Shown piece by piece: positions 1 to 11,566 of a stretch of DNA of 64,000 bases. The DNA lies in assembly GCA_930367215.1 (NCBI GenBank), contig OV884057.1, positions 265,378,339 through 265,442,338 of the forward strand, read 5' to 3'. This DNA comes from Pollenia angustigena. Its lineage: Eukaryota > Arthropoda > Insecta > Diptera > Polleniidae. The notes below the pieces were generated by a model. That model saw only the letters and a program-made list of their open reading frames with translations. It did no database searches and was not told where the DNA came from. Each line of letters opens with the position of its first letter. Within the stretch, counting starts at the first letter, position 1. Position numbers and translations under genes: made by a program.

Positions 1-1067
1 ACGATTTCATTACTGGTATTTTTACCTGCAGTCATACTATTAGAAATAAAAAGTGACTGAATATAAAATTCACTTAAAATGATAACAAAACAAAAATCAT
101 GTGAAAAAAAGCTGGCAGATTTTTTTTTAATTAAATGGAAAAATAGCCAAGTAAACCGCCAGTTATATAAAAAATCTTCAAAATAGTCGCCAAATGGAAA
201 ATCCCACCGCTTGAAAATCGCCACGTTTTGCGAGAAATCGCCATATCTGACAGCCCTGATTGATACTAGTATTGATAACCAAGATGTTTGTACCTTGTTG
301 GAAAGCTTTGAATGGATATGGATGAATGGATAAAGAGGAAGTCGTGTTTTTTTTTTTGCTAATTTCTCAGCCATTTATGATCCGATCTGGCTGAATTTCA
401 ATATCAAACAATTCGGATCTATATAATGTAAATGTATAACAACCTAGTCCCTCTCTGACCTGGGGTCTTCGGAAAATCCATTTTCACGGACAGATGGACA
501 TCGTTAAATCAACTCCGCTCCCAAAAATGTATATATTTTATAGGGTCTAAGATCAATATTGTAGAAAATACAAATGGAATGACAAACTTATCTGTACGCT
601 TCATCTGTGGTATTCTTAACACATTCTTTGCATGCATTTCCGTTATACGATTGATTTTTTAATTTTACTCCAGTGCGTGCCAAATACGTACTAAAAAACT
701 AAATTACACCCATTAAAAAATAGTTTTTTTGATCAAGTCCCTGTTTCTCTAAACTACAAGTAAAATATATTTGAAACAACAATTGTAAAATTAATAAAAT
801 TTCTTAACAAAATCTTTTATTTTGGTATGTCTGTGTAGGAATCTTAATTACTGGGTAAATGCACAGTGTATCTTTAAAGATACAACCAGTTTTTTATAAA
901 TAACTTCAACAAAAAATTAAAAAAAGCAGTTATTTTCTATTTACATTTTGACACAATATATATTTTTTTTGAAGAAAATCGGTGACTTTGGGCATTTAAG
1001 GGTTAACGTATTTCACTTGTAGATTTGTAACTTGTAGTTTTGAGCAACAGGGCCCAGGTCTAATATA
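1..1067. other. Intron or upstream sequence without genes; holds one dispersed repeat copy
   Basis: No coding region is supported. Part of it (about 250-610) matches the dispersed repeat also seen at 5578-6050, 8285-8460 and 25640-25960. The rest is AT-rich with short homopolymer runs and shows no structure that I can name. Confidence 0.5.
250..610 (+). repeat. Dispersed repeat X, copy 1
   Basis: Shared blocks include gataaccaagatg, ccgatctggctgaattt, acatcgttaaatcaact and agatcaatattgtagaaa, in the same order as in the copies at 5578-6050 and 25640-25960. The class is unknown. It has no coding content that I can recognise. Confidence 0.6.
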
Positions 1068-1319
1068 CAGTTAAGGACTTTAGTTTACATACATCCTAAT
1101 ATTTTGCTATTTTTGGGAATTGGTAAGGATATCGAAAAAATGTTGTATGCAATATTAAAACCAAAATACATAAACACTTTTATTTATGGTAAAATAAACA
1201 TAACAAAAGCAATAATAACAAGAAAATAAAAACTTCAATGTAGAAAAGTGTACGTTATAAAACTACTTACGTTATAAAACGTTAACAAATTTTCTGTAAT
1301 ATCCGGAGCTATTTCGTCC

Positions 1320-2060
1320 GACCACTGTTTAAAGCATTTTTTGGGCTTTCACGGCTGCTGATTTAATATTTTCTGATTTTCTTGCCAAAAACATTCCTAT
1401 ATGAGTTAAATCAGGTGATTGTGGTGGGGAATTAAGTTGTCTAAGAGCATAATATAGAAGCCATCCGCGAACAAAGTGAGCCGTATACTTATAATCATTG
1501 TCTTGCTGGAAAATTCAATACTCCAGTTCTCAATCAATTGTTTCAAATTATGTTCCAAGATTTTCTTATAACGATAACGGTCCATTGTGCCTTTAATTAA
1601 AATCAAAATACCACATCCAAATGATGCCATGCTTTACCAAACCATAACACTGCCACCTCTATATTTACATCTACGGCTGTGCAGTGTTCTCTCCAAACTT
1701 TGGAACAGCCATCGCTTCCAAAAATATTGTATTTACTCTCGTAAGGAAATAAGAATCGTTTAAAAGTTGGTATTCTTATTATTAATATATGTTTTGGCAA
1801 GTTCAAGACGGATCTTTCGGGATTTGGCAGATATAAGTAAGTGGTTATTTAAGCACAACTCTGCTTTGCAAGGTTCGTTGTATAGTTTTTGAGTAGACAC
1901 TCTAGTTGGAATATTTTTTTAGAGTGATCCGCCAGTTTTAGGGCACTAATTTTCGGATCCATATTTACTTTTTTAAGAATGCTGTTACATCGCATCGTAA
2001 CAGCATTTTCGGTAGAACAGTTCGTAATACTATTTAATTTCACCGTTGCATTTTCTCCAT
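1320..2060 (-). pseudogene. Tc1-like transposase remnant
   Basis: Minus-strand frames show, in order, an N-terminal helix-turn-helix-like piece (about 2043-1849: ISALKLADHSKKIFQLEC), then SKYNIFGSDGCSKVWREHC after the first catalytic region, then GTMDRYRYKKILEHNLKQ, a second catalytic region (Gln-Asp-Asn-Asp-like near 1500) and a tail with NSPPQSPDL-like coding near 1420. These are typical Tc1 DDE transposase blocks. They lie in different frames with several stops, so the gene is dead. Confidence 0.8.
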
Positions 2061-2162
2061 AACTGTTTGCTCTTTATGGAGATTTCTCACTGAAAAAAAA
2101 TTTCTTGACGATTCTCCATTTCAGAGATCAATAATTTTCTAAACGCGATATTTAAATGTTTC

Positions 2163-3264
2163 GGAACAAATCTAGTTTACCGACGCAGCTCCAAATAAAA
2201 AAAAAGTACCCAGGGTGATAGAAAATTGAAAAATAAGAAGAAAAAATAAAATAAAAAAGTTGGCGGAAACGCTTAGTTTTTAAGTTATGGACGTTTTAAA
2301 TTTTTATATAAAGGTCCGATTTTCCACTACATTTTTATCGTTATATGGCCAATATTGGTATCATTTCAAAGCTTTTGACCATATCTTTTTAGATATACAA
2401 AATTACTTTGAAAATTACTATCTCTTTACCTCACATTACATTCGTTTTGCATTTTACATCAAAATATTACAGAAGTGCACCAGGTTAGTATGTAGTTTAT
2501 TTAAATAAAAGTGTAATACAAACGTAATCAAATTATAAACATGGGCGTCGCAAACGAAAACACTCCTGCATAGCCGACCTCGGCCGGGCGCATCTACTTT
2601 CTCCTCTATGGTATAGCAAAAACCGGCTTCGCTAAGTAAAGCTTCTCTGCATAGCCGGCCTCCGGCCGGGCGCAAAGATTTGCTCCTCTTTGGTATGACA
2701 AATACCGGCTTCGCTAACTAAAGCTTCTCTGCATAGCCGGCCTTCGGCCGGGCGCAAGGATTTTCTAATCTATGGTATAGCAAGAACCCGCTTCGCTAAG
2801 TAAAACTACTCTGCATAGCCGGCCTTCGGCCGGGCGCAAGGATTTTCTCCTCTATGGTATAGCAAAAACCGGCTTCGCTAAGTAAAGCTTCTCTGCATAG
2901 CCGGCCTTCGGCCGTGCGCAAAGGTTTGCTCCTCTTTGGTATGACAAATACCGGCTTCGCTAAGTAAAGCTACTCTGCATAGCCGGCCTTCGGCCGGGCG
3001 CAAGGATTTGCTCCTCTTTGGGATAGTAAGTACCGGCTTCGCTAAGTCAAAATCTTTAAAATGATACCAATATTGACCATATAAAGATAAAAATGTAGTG
3101 GAAAATCACACTTTTATATAAAAATTTAAAACGTCCATAACTCGAAAACTAAGCGTTTCCGCCAATTTTTTTATTTTTATTTTTTCTTCTTATTTTTTAA
3201 TTTTCTATCTACCTAGGTACTTTTTTTTTTATTTGGAGCTGCGTCGGTAAACTAGATTTAAGCC
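2163..3264. mobile_element. Foldback-like element A with 82-bp tandem repeats
   Basis: Two inverted arms of about 205 bp (2170-2375 and 3052-3260) share AAATCTAGTTTACCGACGCA and the sequence after it. They enclose six copies of an 82-bp GC-rich repeat. The flanks carry the 8-bp duplication AATGTTTC at 2155-2162 and 3265-3272. It interrupts the Tc1-like element. No transposase is encoded. Foldback, Galileo-like or MULE-like elements are the closest models; an 8-bp duplication does not decide between them. Confidence 0.75.
2550..3040 (+). repeat. 82-bp tandem repeat block, six copies
   Basis: The repeat starts GCATAGCCGGCCTTCGGCC and continues through cgggcgcaagg, a ctcctct-tggtat segment and accggcttcgctaa. 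Copies begin near 2568, 2649, 2731, 2812, 2894 and 2976, a period of 81-82 bp. The core CCGGCC-TTC-GGCCGG can fold into a 6-bp hairpin. The block is far more GC-rich than its surroundings. Confidence 0.9.
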
Positions 3265-3460
3265 AATGTTTCTAATTTAAAAGCTTATTATAACAAGCAA
3301 AATACAATTTCAGCTAAAAGAATGGGATTCCCCTAGTTTCGTTTTGTATTTATCAGTTTTCCTACTTGTAATTTCCATGTAAAGTTTTTCTATTAAATTA
3401 TTTTTTTTTTTTTACAAAACATAAAAAAGTGAGGTGTATAAAAACTTAAGTCCATAACTG

Positions 3461-5356
3461 TACATTCAGTTAGCTGTGTGTGTGATTTACTTACGTATTT
3501 GTTGCACTTAAAATAAGCTGATAACTCTTCCGAAAATAATTGTTTAAATTTTTATGAAAACTATCTTGAGGCCTAATTTATGTAATAGAACACATAGTTA
3601 TGTAACTTAAAACTACCCCAAATAAATGATTGTTTAGCACGGCTGTGCCACACTTCCAAAGCGCGCTTAACCACCTACATATAAACATACACACAATGTA
3701 TTGGGAATTACACGTTCATGTGTATGTGTTCAATTTATGAATGAATGTACGAAATAGTTTATGGAAGGGTCATGTTTTTAAAAACTCTCACACACGCTGC
3801 TCTTTTTCAGAGTCTTTAATTAGTATTTGAAATGATATTGATGCCGAAATTGGAAAGTTTATATCAGCCTTTACATGTTTAGCACAATAAACAATTAATG
3901 GTTTTTCAATAAAAATGCAAATGCACATTTTTCATAAGTGTTAGTTGGTATTGAAAGCAGTAGAGATGCAGTGTGTATTTAAAGTTTTGCAAATTTACTG
4001 TCAAATTTTTGCGTTTTTCATTTCTTTTATTTGTTTATTTTTTTTTTTTTAACTAACCAGAACCACAGGAGGTCTGGTGAAGGATCAATAACATTTGGTC
4101 AAACCACCCTTTCCTTAGAAACGATTCTTATTGACTTTCAGAACAAAAACATATTGATAAAACTCTCACTGTAAAATTTATATTTTCCTAAAATAAGAAA
4201 AATGTTCTTTTATAAAACTAAAGTTGTTTTATCAATGAGCGTTGAAATTACAAAATGTTCTGGTTTAAACTTCTGATTGTCACTTATGGCAACACTGAAC
4301 GTTGTATAAAAGAGAAATAAAATTTAAGCTCTGAATTACGTCGTTTATTTTTAGTTGCTGGGCTTGGTTTTGGATTTTCTAGTTTTTCGGAATTCAGTTC
4401 AGAATTAACAAAAGTTCTATGATATTTTGCTCGTTTACTAGACCATGTGCACCAAACCCCTTGTAAAGAATACAGGTAGTAAAATTAAATTGGAATTAAC
4501 AATCCATATTCATGTTTAAAATTGTCCGTTTAAAACATTGTTGTATTTTTATTAGAAACAAGTAAGAAATATTCATATGCATTGTTAGACAAAACACTTT
4601 TATATCTTTCGGTATACAACTGCATGCATGTTTACTTAACGTATTATCCTTATTATCCTTGAATTTGAATACTTTTATGACTGCAACACAAAACGGATAA
4701 ACAAACGTAAAAATTAAGTGCTGTGGCTTTTAGTGTCTCTGCTGTTGAGCTCATAAATTAACCCCAGGCTCTAGAAAAGTGTATCCAATCCTCCCATTAT
4801 CTTTATCTTCACCTCCTTTTCAACTCTAAATGTTATTATGTAAAACTGCAACTATTTATATTCTTTACACTCTTATCACTAGAAATAAATTGGAAAAAAT
4901 TTAAATTACTTTTTAACACGTACTGCTCCCACCACCAGCATTCTCCGAGAACGGAGTGTTCTATGTTTATTCAAGTGTGGCCAGGTGGTCAATAAAAATG
5001 TGTATGCACATTAATTTTGATCTTTATTCGTTTTGGTCTTGAAATTTTACTCCATATGGTTGTTGCTAACATTTGAGTGGGGTGTTGAAATTTGAAAACC
5101 CAAAAACAAAAATTTATTTTCTTTTGAAACATAAAATAAATGCACAAAGTATTTTTGGTGTAAATGGGAATTCAGTAAATGAATATATTAATAACTTGTT
5201 TGCATGTTTTGAAAATAGTGGCAATAAAGTAAAAGAAAAAAATATAGTGATGATGTACGTGTAAAGGACGTAAACATTTACAAAATGAATCATTGTTTAG
5301 AATAAACGACGACATAAATATATTTTAATCATTAAAAAATTTCTTTCTTCTTTCAG
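3461..5356 (+). other. Intronic sequence before the microexon
   Basis: AT-rich with T and A tracts and no supported gene or element. It ends in the polypyrimidine tract and acceptor for the 5357 microexon. An open frame at 5073-5264 starts at TTG and has no family features. Confidence 0.5.
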
Positions 5357-5401
5357 ATATCACTCGTTTATCTCGATCTCCATCACCAATGCAATCGAAT
5401 G
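5357..5401 (+). CDS. nub: POU-domain transcription factor, internal 45-nt microexon
   Basis: A 45-nt exon sits between a pyrimidine-rich acceptor (ttctttcag) and a consensus donor (gtaagc). It reads as 2 nt, 14 codons and 1 nt, giving ITRLSRSPSPMQSN. Its last base g joins the first two bases of the exon at 12869 to make an Ala codon, so the phase fits exactly and the product continues ASDCDDNN. A short Ser-Pro-rich segment immediately before ASDCDDNN is what I know of the nubbin/Pdm1 protein of Drosophila. It is too short to be found as an open reading frame. The intron on its 3' side is about 7.5 kb; the exon before it is outside the window. Role: part of the disordered N-terminal region of a nuclear DNA-binding protein. 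Confidence 0.82.
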
Positions 5402-5577
5402 GTAAGCTTAATAAATAAACCTTTTCAGTAAAATAATTGTTAGTGAAAAACTATAAAAATATAAAATTAATTTATAAATAATATAAGCTGCAGTGCTGCC
5501 AAGTCTTCAGGGCAAAATTTTACCAACAATTACAAAATACTGGCTAAAAAAAACTTTATTACACTAAGTTAGAATGC

Positions 5578-6050
5578 TATAATCGGCTTTGCCGAATCTT
5601 ATATTCCCTTCACCATGGTGCGCAAAGAAACAGAAAGTTATATAAATACCGTTCGTTAGATATACATACATTAATATGTTTTGTGCCACGCCCACATTTT
5701 TACAGATGTTATGATAACCAAGATGCTTTTACCTTATTTGGACACTTTGGAAATTGACATTCTCCCGATATAAAAAAAAATTAGATACAGTGGTGGTGGT
5801 TATTAGCTTATATGTCAGCCATATGTGGCCCGATCAGGCTGAATTTCAATATCAAAATTAAACCGTGCATATGTGACATAAATATGTCTATAAAAACTAA
5901 AACCCAATTAAACAGACAGGCAGACAGATGAACATCGTTAAATCAACTTCGCTACTCATAAAGTCCCATGTATTACACAAGTATAAACTTTAAAAGGCCT
6001 AAGATTTATCTTGTAGAAATTATAAACGGAGGGTATAAAAGAAATAAATT
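5578..6050 (+). repeat. Dispersed repeat X, copy 2
   Basis: It begins with ggctttgccgaatcttatat and acccttcaccatgg-like sequence and ends in gagggtataaaag, so short inverted ends (TATACCCT) are possible. Internal blocks match copies at 250-610, 8285-8460 (inverted) and 25640-25960. It lies in the intron after the microexon. Non-coding; class unknown. Confidence 0.65.
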
Positions 6051-6340
6051 TTTTGTAAAACAAAATTGAAAATTGTAGATTGAAAGCTAATTTAATCAAC
6101 TCTTGTAATTTTGATTGAAGAATAGGTTTTTGCGTATTTCACCAGTATTTTAGTGAACTGCATATTGAAGGTTAAAAATAAATGAAATTGGATGCCTTCC
6201 GCAAAAAGTCCTTGTATACAATCTGTAAACATTTGAACATTTTTAGGTTTGTAAAATTAAAATACATATAATCCATTTTTTTTTAAATATTTTCCGCCTC
6301 TTTTTTATACCCTTCACCACAGGCGAAAAGGGTATGTATT

Positions 6341-8255
6341 AAGCTACGGTCACGCTTATTTAATATTTAACCAATAAGCGTAACGCCTACTTTTATTCAT
6401 AGCTAGTGAGATTTATTATGGTCTTAACCCATTAGTGCATGAAGTTCCCCAAGTACTTTTTAACAAAATTCTTTTTAAACACGTAATTTAAAACAACTAT
6501 TAAAAAAAATTTTAGAAGTTTTATTTGAATAAATTTTTTTTTAAAGATTTTAGAAGGAGTCCCATATGAGGGACATTATGCAATGTCGTCACATGAAATG
6601 TGAAATTTTTTGAAACATTCTTTTGGGTGAAGGCCCTTGTTCAACATAAAATTAGACTTGCTACCGCAGTTTGCACATCTTTATCCGTTTTGGGGATTTG
6701 TATTATAATTGGCCCTAATAACAACAATCAATACTCACTTTTGAAAAAACTGCACCCTAAATGTGTTTTTTGGACTGTATCCATATGGATACATCTTTCG
6801 GTTATGGTAAAGAAATTTTGTTAAAGAAACTAACATAAATAACGGAATAATGCACGGAATTCTAAAAGATTTTGCAAAAATTCGTTTTATTCGAGCGGAA
6901 ACCATGCTGTAAAATTTCGCGAATATCGGACCATAATTTACTTTTAGACCCATATAAGCCATAATCCCGGAAAACAGTATATAACGCATAAAACCTGAAT
7001 AAATAATGCTATCAGAATAATATTTATTACTTCACAGTTTTATAAGACTAGAAACCACACTAATAAATTTCGTGATGATCGGTCCATAATTTGCAAAAGG
7101 CCCCATATAAAAACCACTCAGCAGCGTCAAACTTAAAATTATTTTATATCCGTTGTGTGTATATAATTCAACACCATAACTTGCGTTTGTATCCATATGG
7201 ATACATACATGTTTAAAAAATCTGCACAGCTTTTTTCGGGCTTAAAACAAAGAACTATTGATGCAAAAAGTTAAAATAAACCTTTTTCTTTATGTTGGAT
7301 GTGTTTTTTTTTTAAACATGGTCATATATATATATGTTATTTGAAATAAAAAAAAATTTATTTTTCAAAAAAAATTTTATATAAAAAACGTTTTTTTAAA
7401 AATGCTATATTTTTCTCAATTTTGCAAAAATCCAAGAGTTTTTCATTAAAAATAATTCATAAGATTTTAAAAAAACAATAACGTGCCGCAATCTAAGCCA
7501 ATTCTTTGACCTGGAGATTGTCTGATGCCTCCACAGTTGAGTGTATCCATATGGATACAATGTAGCGAAAGGGTTAATCATTTCCATCCAAAGGAGGTAT
7601 TGCAAATATGTCGGTATTTTGCAAGTTGTCGTCTATATATTCAACTGCTCCAATATTTCAGCAACAGTAAGTCTGTATAAGAATAGCAATGAATATTACC
7701 ATAGAGCATAATGTCCCTTTAAAGGGACATGAATAAAAAACGCCAATTGCTAATATTTTAAAATCATTTATATTTTAAAACTTTAACAATTCAGTTACTT
7801 AATCTCATTTTAACAGGAACACATTAATAAATAAAGCAACAAACTGTTAATTTTTTTTCATTCTTACATACCCTTCACGTGTGGTGCGAATTTTTTTATT
7901 CCCGTTATACATTTTTTGCACAATATTACGCACTCAATAGAATAAAATTGAATAAAAACACTTGTTGTTTTGACGAAGACACACAAGAGAATAAGATGCT
8001 AAATGAAAGTTCAATTTTTAATTCTTTGTGTTGCTGTAAAGTGGAAAAAAGAGCGTCCCTTAAAAGGCACCAAATGCACTAACGGGTTAATATCACAAAA
8101 TAAACTAATTATAGTACAAGACATAGTAAAGAACTGTTTTTTGTAAGATGTGGCATTATAATCAAAATAAATATTTAAATTAAAGGAAATTTATCTTTAG
8201 TTTGCTGGTTGGTCCCGTTTTTTCGTCAAATATTTGGCAAGTGTGACCTTAGCTT
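6341..8255. mobile_element. Inverted-repeat element interrupted by a piggyBac-like element
   Basis: The left end AAGCTACGGTCACGC and the inverted right end AAGCTAAGGTCACAC match with two differences. The similarity continues at lower identity for about 30 bp (TTTAATATTTAAC versus CAAATATTTGAC). Without the inner element (6428-8086) it is only about 250 bp, so it is a MITE. I could not find a clear flanking duplication, and the superfamily is open. Confidence 0.55.
6428..8086. mobile_element. piggyBac-like non-autonomous element with palindromes
   Basis: Both ends are flanked by TTAA (6424-6427 and 8087-8090). The terminal repeats are CCCATTAGTGCAT and, inverted, CCCGTTAGTGCAT. TTAA targets with CCC ends are the piggyBac hallmark. 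No transposase can be read inside. The 16-bp perfect palindrome GTATCCATATGGATAC occurs at 6777, 7189 and 7543, and another, TGTCCCTTTAAAGGGACA, at 7712. The element lies in the intron of the POU gene and inside an older MITE. Confidence 0.75.
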
Positions 8256-8284
8256 TAGTTCGTCATTCCGTTTTTAATTTCTAG

Positions 8285-8460
8285 AACATTGATCTTAGAC
8301 CCTATAAAGCGTATATATTATGGGGTCCTTATGAGTAGCGAAGTTGATTTAACACTTTCCGTTTGTCTGTTGAAATGGCTTTTGCGAAGACCCCAAGTAC
8401 GTACAGTTCGGAATTGATTGCTATTGAAATTTAGCCAGATCGCTATATAAATGGATGAGA
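8285..8460 (-). repeat. Dispersed repeat X, copy 3 (inverted)
   Basis: Reading on the minus strand it matches the 3' half of the copies at 250-610 and 5578-6050 (gtagcgaagttgatttaac, gatcttagaccctataa). Non-coding. Confidence 0.6.
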
Positions 8461-10274
8461 CATTAAATACCTTTTTGTTTTATTTTTATGTTTCGAGTTT
8501 CTTTTTGCATTTTTATACACATGGGTTAGGTTCCTCTGGCAGCCGCAATTAGGCAGAGCTCACGTGGATCTAATAATAAGTTCCCGTTGTGTTACCATGT
8601 TACACTGTCTGCCAATGTTCCTAAGCTGTTGACATTCTCACCCACCCATCCGGTTGTTTAATGAAGGATTGTATGCTGTTCAAATCAATGTCAGAGAGAC
8701 AGGTTTTGTCCCTGAGGATTCTTTGCCCAAGAAGTTTGAGTCTTGGTCTCCGAACGCCGTACATTACAAGCACATGCATGATTTACCGCTTAAATAGAGA
8801 AATGTGTATTCAACGAACAACCGTACTTAATATACATATTGCACTAGATCAACAAGAGGGTATTAAGTCAAAATTTTTATTTTTTTCACTTTTTTGAAGA
8901 AATCGACATGTACCGCTGTTAAAATATCATGTTTTTTGTTTATTTTCTGGTGACGAAAAGGTTGGTTTACAAATTCTTTTTCATATGTCTTTAATGTAAA
9001 ATTAAAAATGGTTTTGCTTTCTCCGAAAATTATTACATTTTCAGCTTAAATCCTCTTATTGGTTAAGTGCGATATGTATATTTTTGTATTGTTCTTTTTT
9101 TGGCAATGTGCGTAAGTGGTTATTTATGAATATAAATTGCTATTCTTGTTGAAGATTCGGCTAAACAAATGTACCAATCTTTCTTTTTATTTTAGAGCAT
9201 ATTTTAATCATTTTCTTCTGCATACTTAAACTTGCCTTGAACGTTAGTTAGTCCTAAACTACCAATATTTTTTGATTTTGATTATTCTGACTAAAACCTG
9301 TTAAATTTAAAAAACAGAGAAACTTTAAGGAATTAATACAATATCCCGTTCGTGTAAATAGTTTAGGCCCTTTACGATTTGTAATCCCAGCTGTTGGAAA
9401 TCTTCTATTTTCATTCAGCCTTTTCTGTAAATGTATACACAAACCTTAAATCCTTTTAAAAAAAATTCTTTCTCTAAATTAGAAATGAATAAACTGAATA
9501 CATATTTTAAACAACTGGATAAAACAAAGTATTTTGTTGACGTGTGATAAATTTACGATTTGTCGTCGTCCACGCACCAGTTTCACTTCTACTCAAGTTC
9601 TTGTACGAGCAGAGAAGAGAGTTGTGGCGTAACAATTAAAAACATCTGCTGCCATGATTTTCAACCAAAATGAATCAATTTGATTTGGAGTTGTAGTTTT
9701 TGTGTAATAGAGACACAAACAATAGAATTGACATAACACATTCACAGTTTTGTAGCAGAATGTTTGGTGTTGTTGATGGTAAATAAATTGGGATTCGATT
9801 CAACCCTTCTCGTTGAAGCTGGGAAAAGGTTAGAAGTGTGCCAAACATTAGATTTTAAATAGCATAATGTTCAAGATGTTTAAGATGTTTTTGTTTTATT
9901 TGTTTTAAAGTCGTTCTAAGGGTTTTAAGGTTTCTAATGCGAGTTTTTGTTTTTGAAAGTAAGTGAGACGTTTTCTTTCTTAAGACAGTAGAGAACAATA
10001 AAATGTGTAAAAATGAACACTTTGCCCTTATTAATTGATTTTTAAAACTTAGACCACTTTAAAACATTTAAGGACGGCCAAATATTTTGCCTTCTTCAAG
10101 AGATAAAGTACATTTGCCATTAATTTGCTCTTTAAAGATTTGACACAAATTAAAATTTAATTTTCAATAAAATTAATGAGATTACAATTTGTTAACGAAA
10201 AGATCTCAAAGTTAATTTAATACATTGTTAAATATTATTAAATCTGTAACTGATAAAAACCCTTAGGCCATATT

Positions 10275-10466
10275 TTGACAATCGCACGATTTAAAATCGC
10301 AAAACGCCAGATTAAGTTTATGGTGTTCTGAAACTCGAGCAAAACACACGAGCGATCTGCCGCAGTTTGTTAAAAAAAAGTCGAGTTCCCTTGAGAATAC
10401 TTTTACAGAACACCTTTTATGCGATTTCAATTCAACATCGCAAATGTTAAGTGTTTTGCGATTGTC
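10275..10466. repeat. Degenerate hairpin, possible MITE
   Basis: gacaatcgca at the left pairs with tgcgattgtc at the right, ggtgttctg pairs with cagaacacc inside, and aactcgag-like pairs further in. The nested order suggests an old palindromic element of about 190 bp. No flanking duplication is clear. Confidence 0.4.
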
Positions 10467-11450
10467 CGAACATGCCCGTATAACGAAATTCGTGTTGCCA
10501 GTATGTATAAAAATTTTTGTTTTAAAAATCTTCAAATCTGAAAAGAGTTTTGGCAAAATCAGAATGATTAAAAAAAACCAATGGTTAAATTTATTTTTTC
10601 GCGTCTAAACAAGATAATTTTAATTAATGGCTGAATTGGAAACAGTGTCACTAATTTTTAAGTTTCCGAAAAAGAAAAATTTATTAACCAAAATGTGAAG
10701 ATTTTTATTTGTTTAAAATAAACTTTTACACTCAATATTTTTCGAACTTAAATGTCTTCTTGACCATTTTTCTTTTGCAATGAGCAGATTTATTTCATTT
10801 TATCTTTCTTTAATAACCTTGTTAGTATTCATAAGATATTTTGCACCTTTTTTTGTTGCTTTTCGTTTAGTTGTTGCTATCATTATTATTATGGTTGTTG
10901 TTGTTATATTATATTCAATCTATTTAATATTCTATACTTTTTGTTGTTTCCATTGATTTCGTCTATATTTGTTTTTCATTTCGATTCATTTCTGCTGTTT
11001 TTCTTCTTTGTTCGATGGTTTCTGTTATAAATTTGTCTGTGATTTTATGGCTTGTTATATGAGTATTTGAGATATTCATTTTAAGCAACAACAAAAAAAA
11101 ATTTACATATATTTTATGCAAAAATTATACCAAATAGCAATGTTCTCTTTGGCCTTCCTCTTTTAAGGTCTACTGCTTAGATATTGGTCCTTTTTCTTTT
11201 TCTACGCTTTTTGGTTTCTCAACACATGAGTAAAATGTTAAATTTATGCAACAACAGTCGATGCCCCTCGTGCTTTAAAAGCAATGTGATGTCCAAGGAA
11301 GTTGATGTCAGTGTCTAGGCAAAAGAATTGGCCAGGGGGCCAAAATTAAAAAGTTTGTTTATTGAGTTGTATAAATTTAGTTTTCCAATTCTAACTATTT
11401 GAAGTTGGTGTTTGTTTTAAAAATACTTAATTTATTACGTATAAACTTAC

Positions 11451-11566
11451 AGTCTGTTTATCTATTTCGAACGTCGACGTTCAAATAGAAAATTATATTA
11501 AAAACAAAAACAAAATTCTAAAATTTGTTTTTATCGTTCGAAATCAATAAACCGGCTGTTAAATTT
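11451..11566. mobile_element. Palindromic MITE, family M1, copy in intron
   Basis: The arms carry TATTTCGAACGTCGACGTTC and the inverted TCGTTCGAAAT, with aacaaaaacaaaatt in the middle. The same arrangement is found, better kept, at 29171-29310, and one arm at 14331-14360. TTAA-like sequence flanks the ends. Confidence 0.6.

Larger units (their letters stand above)
1068..3460 (-). mobile_element. Tc1-like DNA transposon, dead and split by a foldback element
   Basis: The left end CAGTTAAGGACTTTAGTTTA and the right end (read inverted) CAGTTATGGACTTAAGTTTT form terminal inverted repeats, each flanked by TA, the Tc1/mariner target. The transposase remnant is on the minus strand at about 1320-2060. 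A second element (2163-3264) with its own flanking duplication sits in the right part. Without it the Tc1-like copy is about 1.3 kb, a usual length for this family. It is inside an intron or upstream region of the POU gene. Confidence 0.8.

Noticed and set aside
2550..3040. CRISPR array
   Set aside because: The repeats are contiguous 82-bp tandem units without unique spacers and the DNA is from an animal.
5073..5264. 63-codon frame near the microexon
   Set aside because: Non-ATG start, no splice logic with the POU gene, no motif.
8661..8897. 78-codon frame with some GC-rich coding look
   Set aside because: No domain recognised. The upstream stretch 8520-8660 may be part of a dead retroelement, but no block can be assigned.
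10263..10556. 97-codon minus frame as a gene
   Set aside because: It coincides with a degenerate hairpin and shows no recognisable domain.
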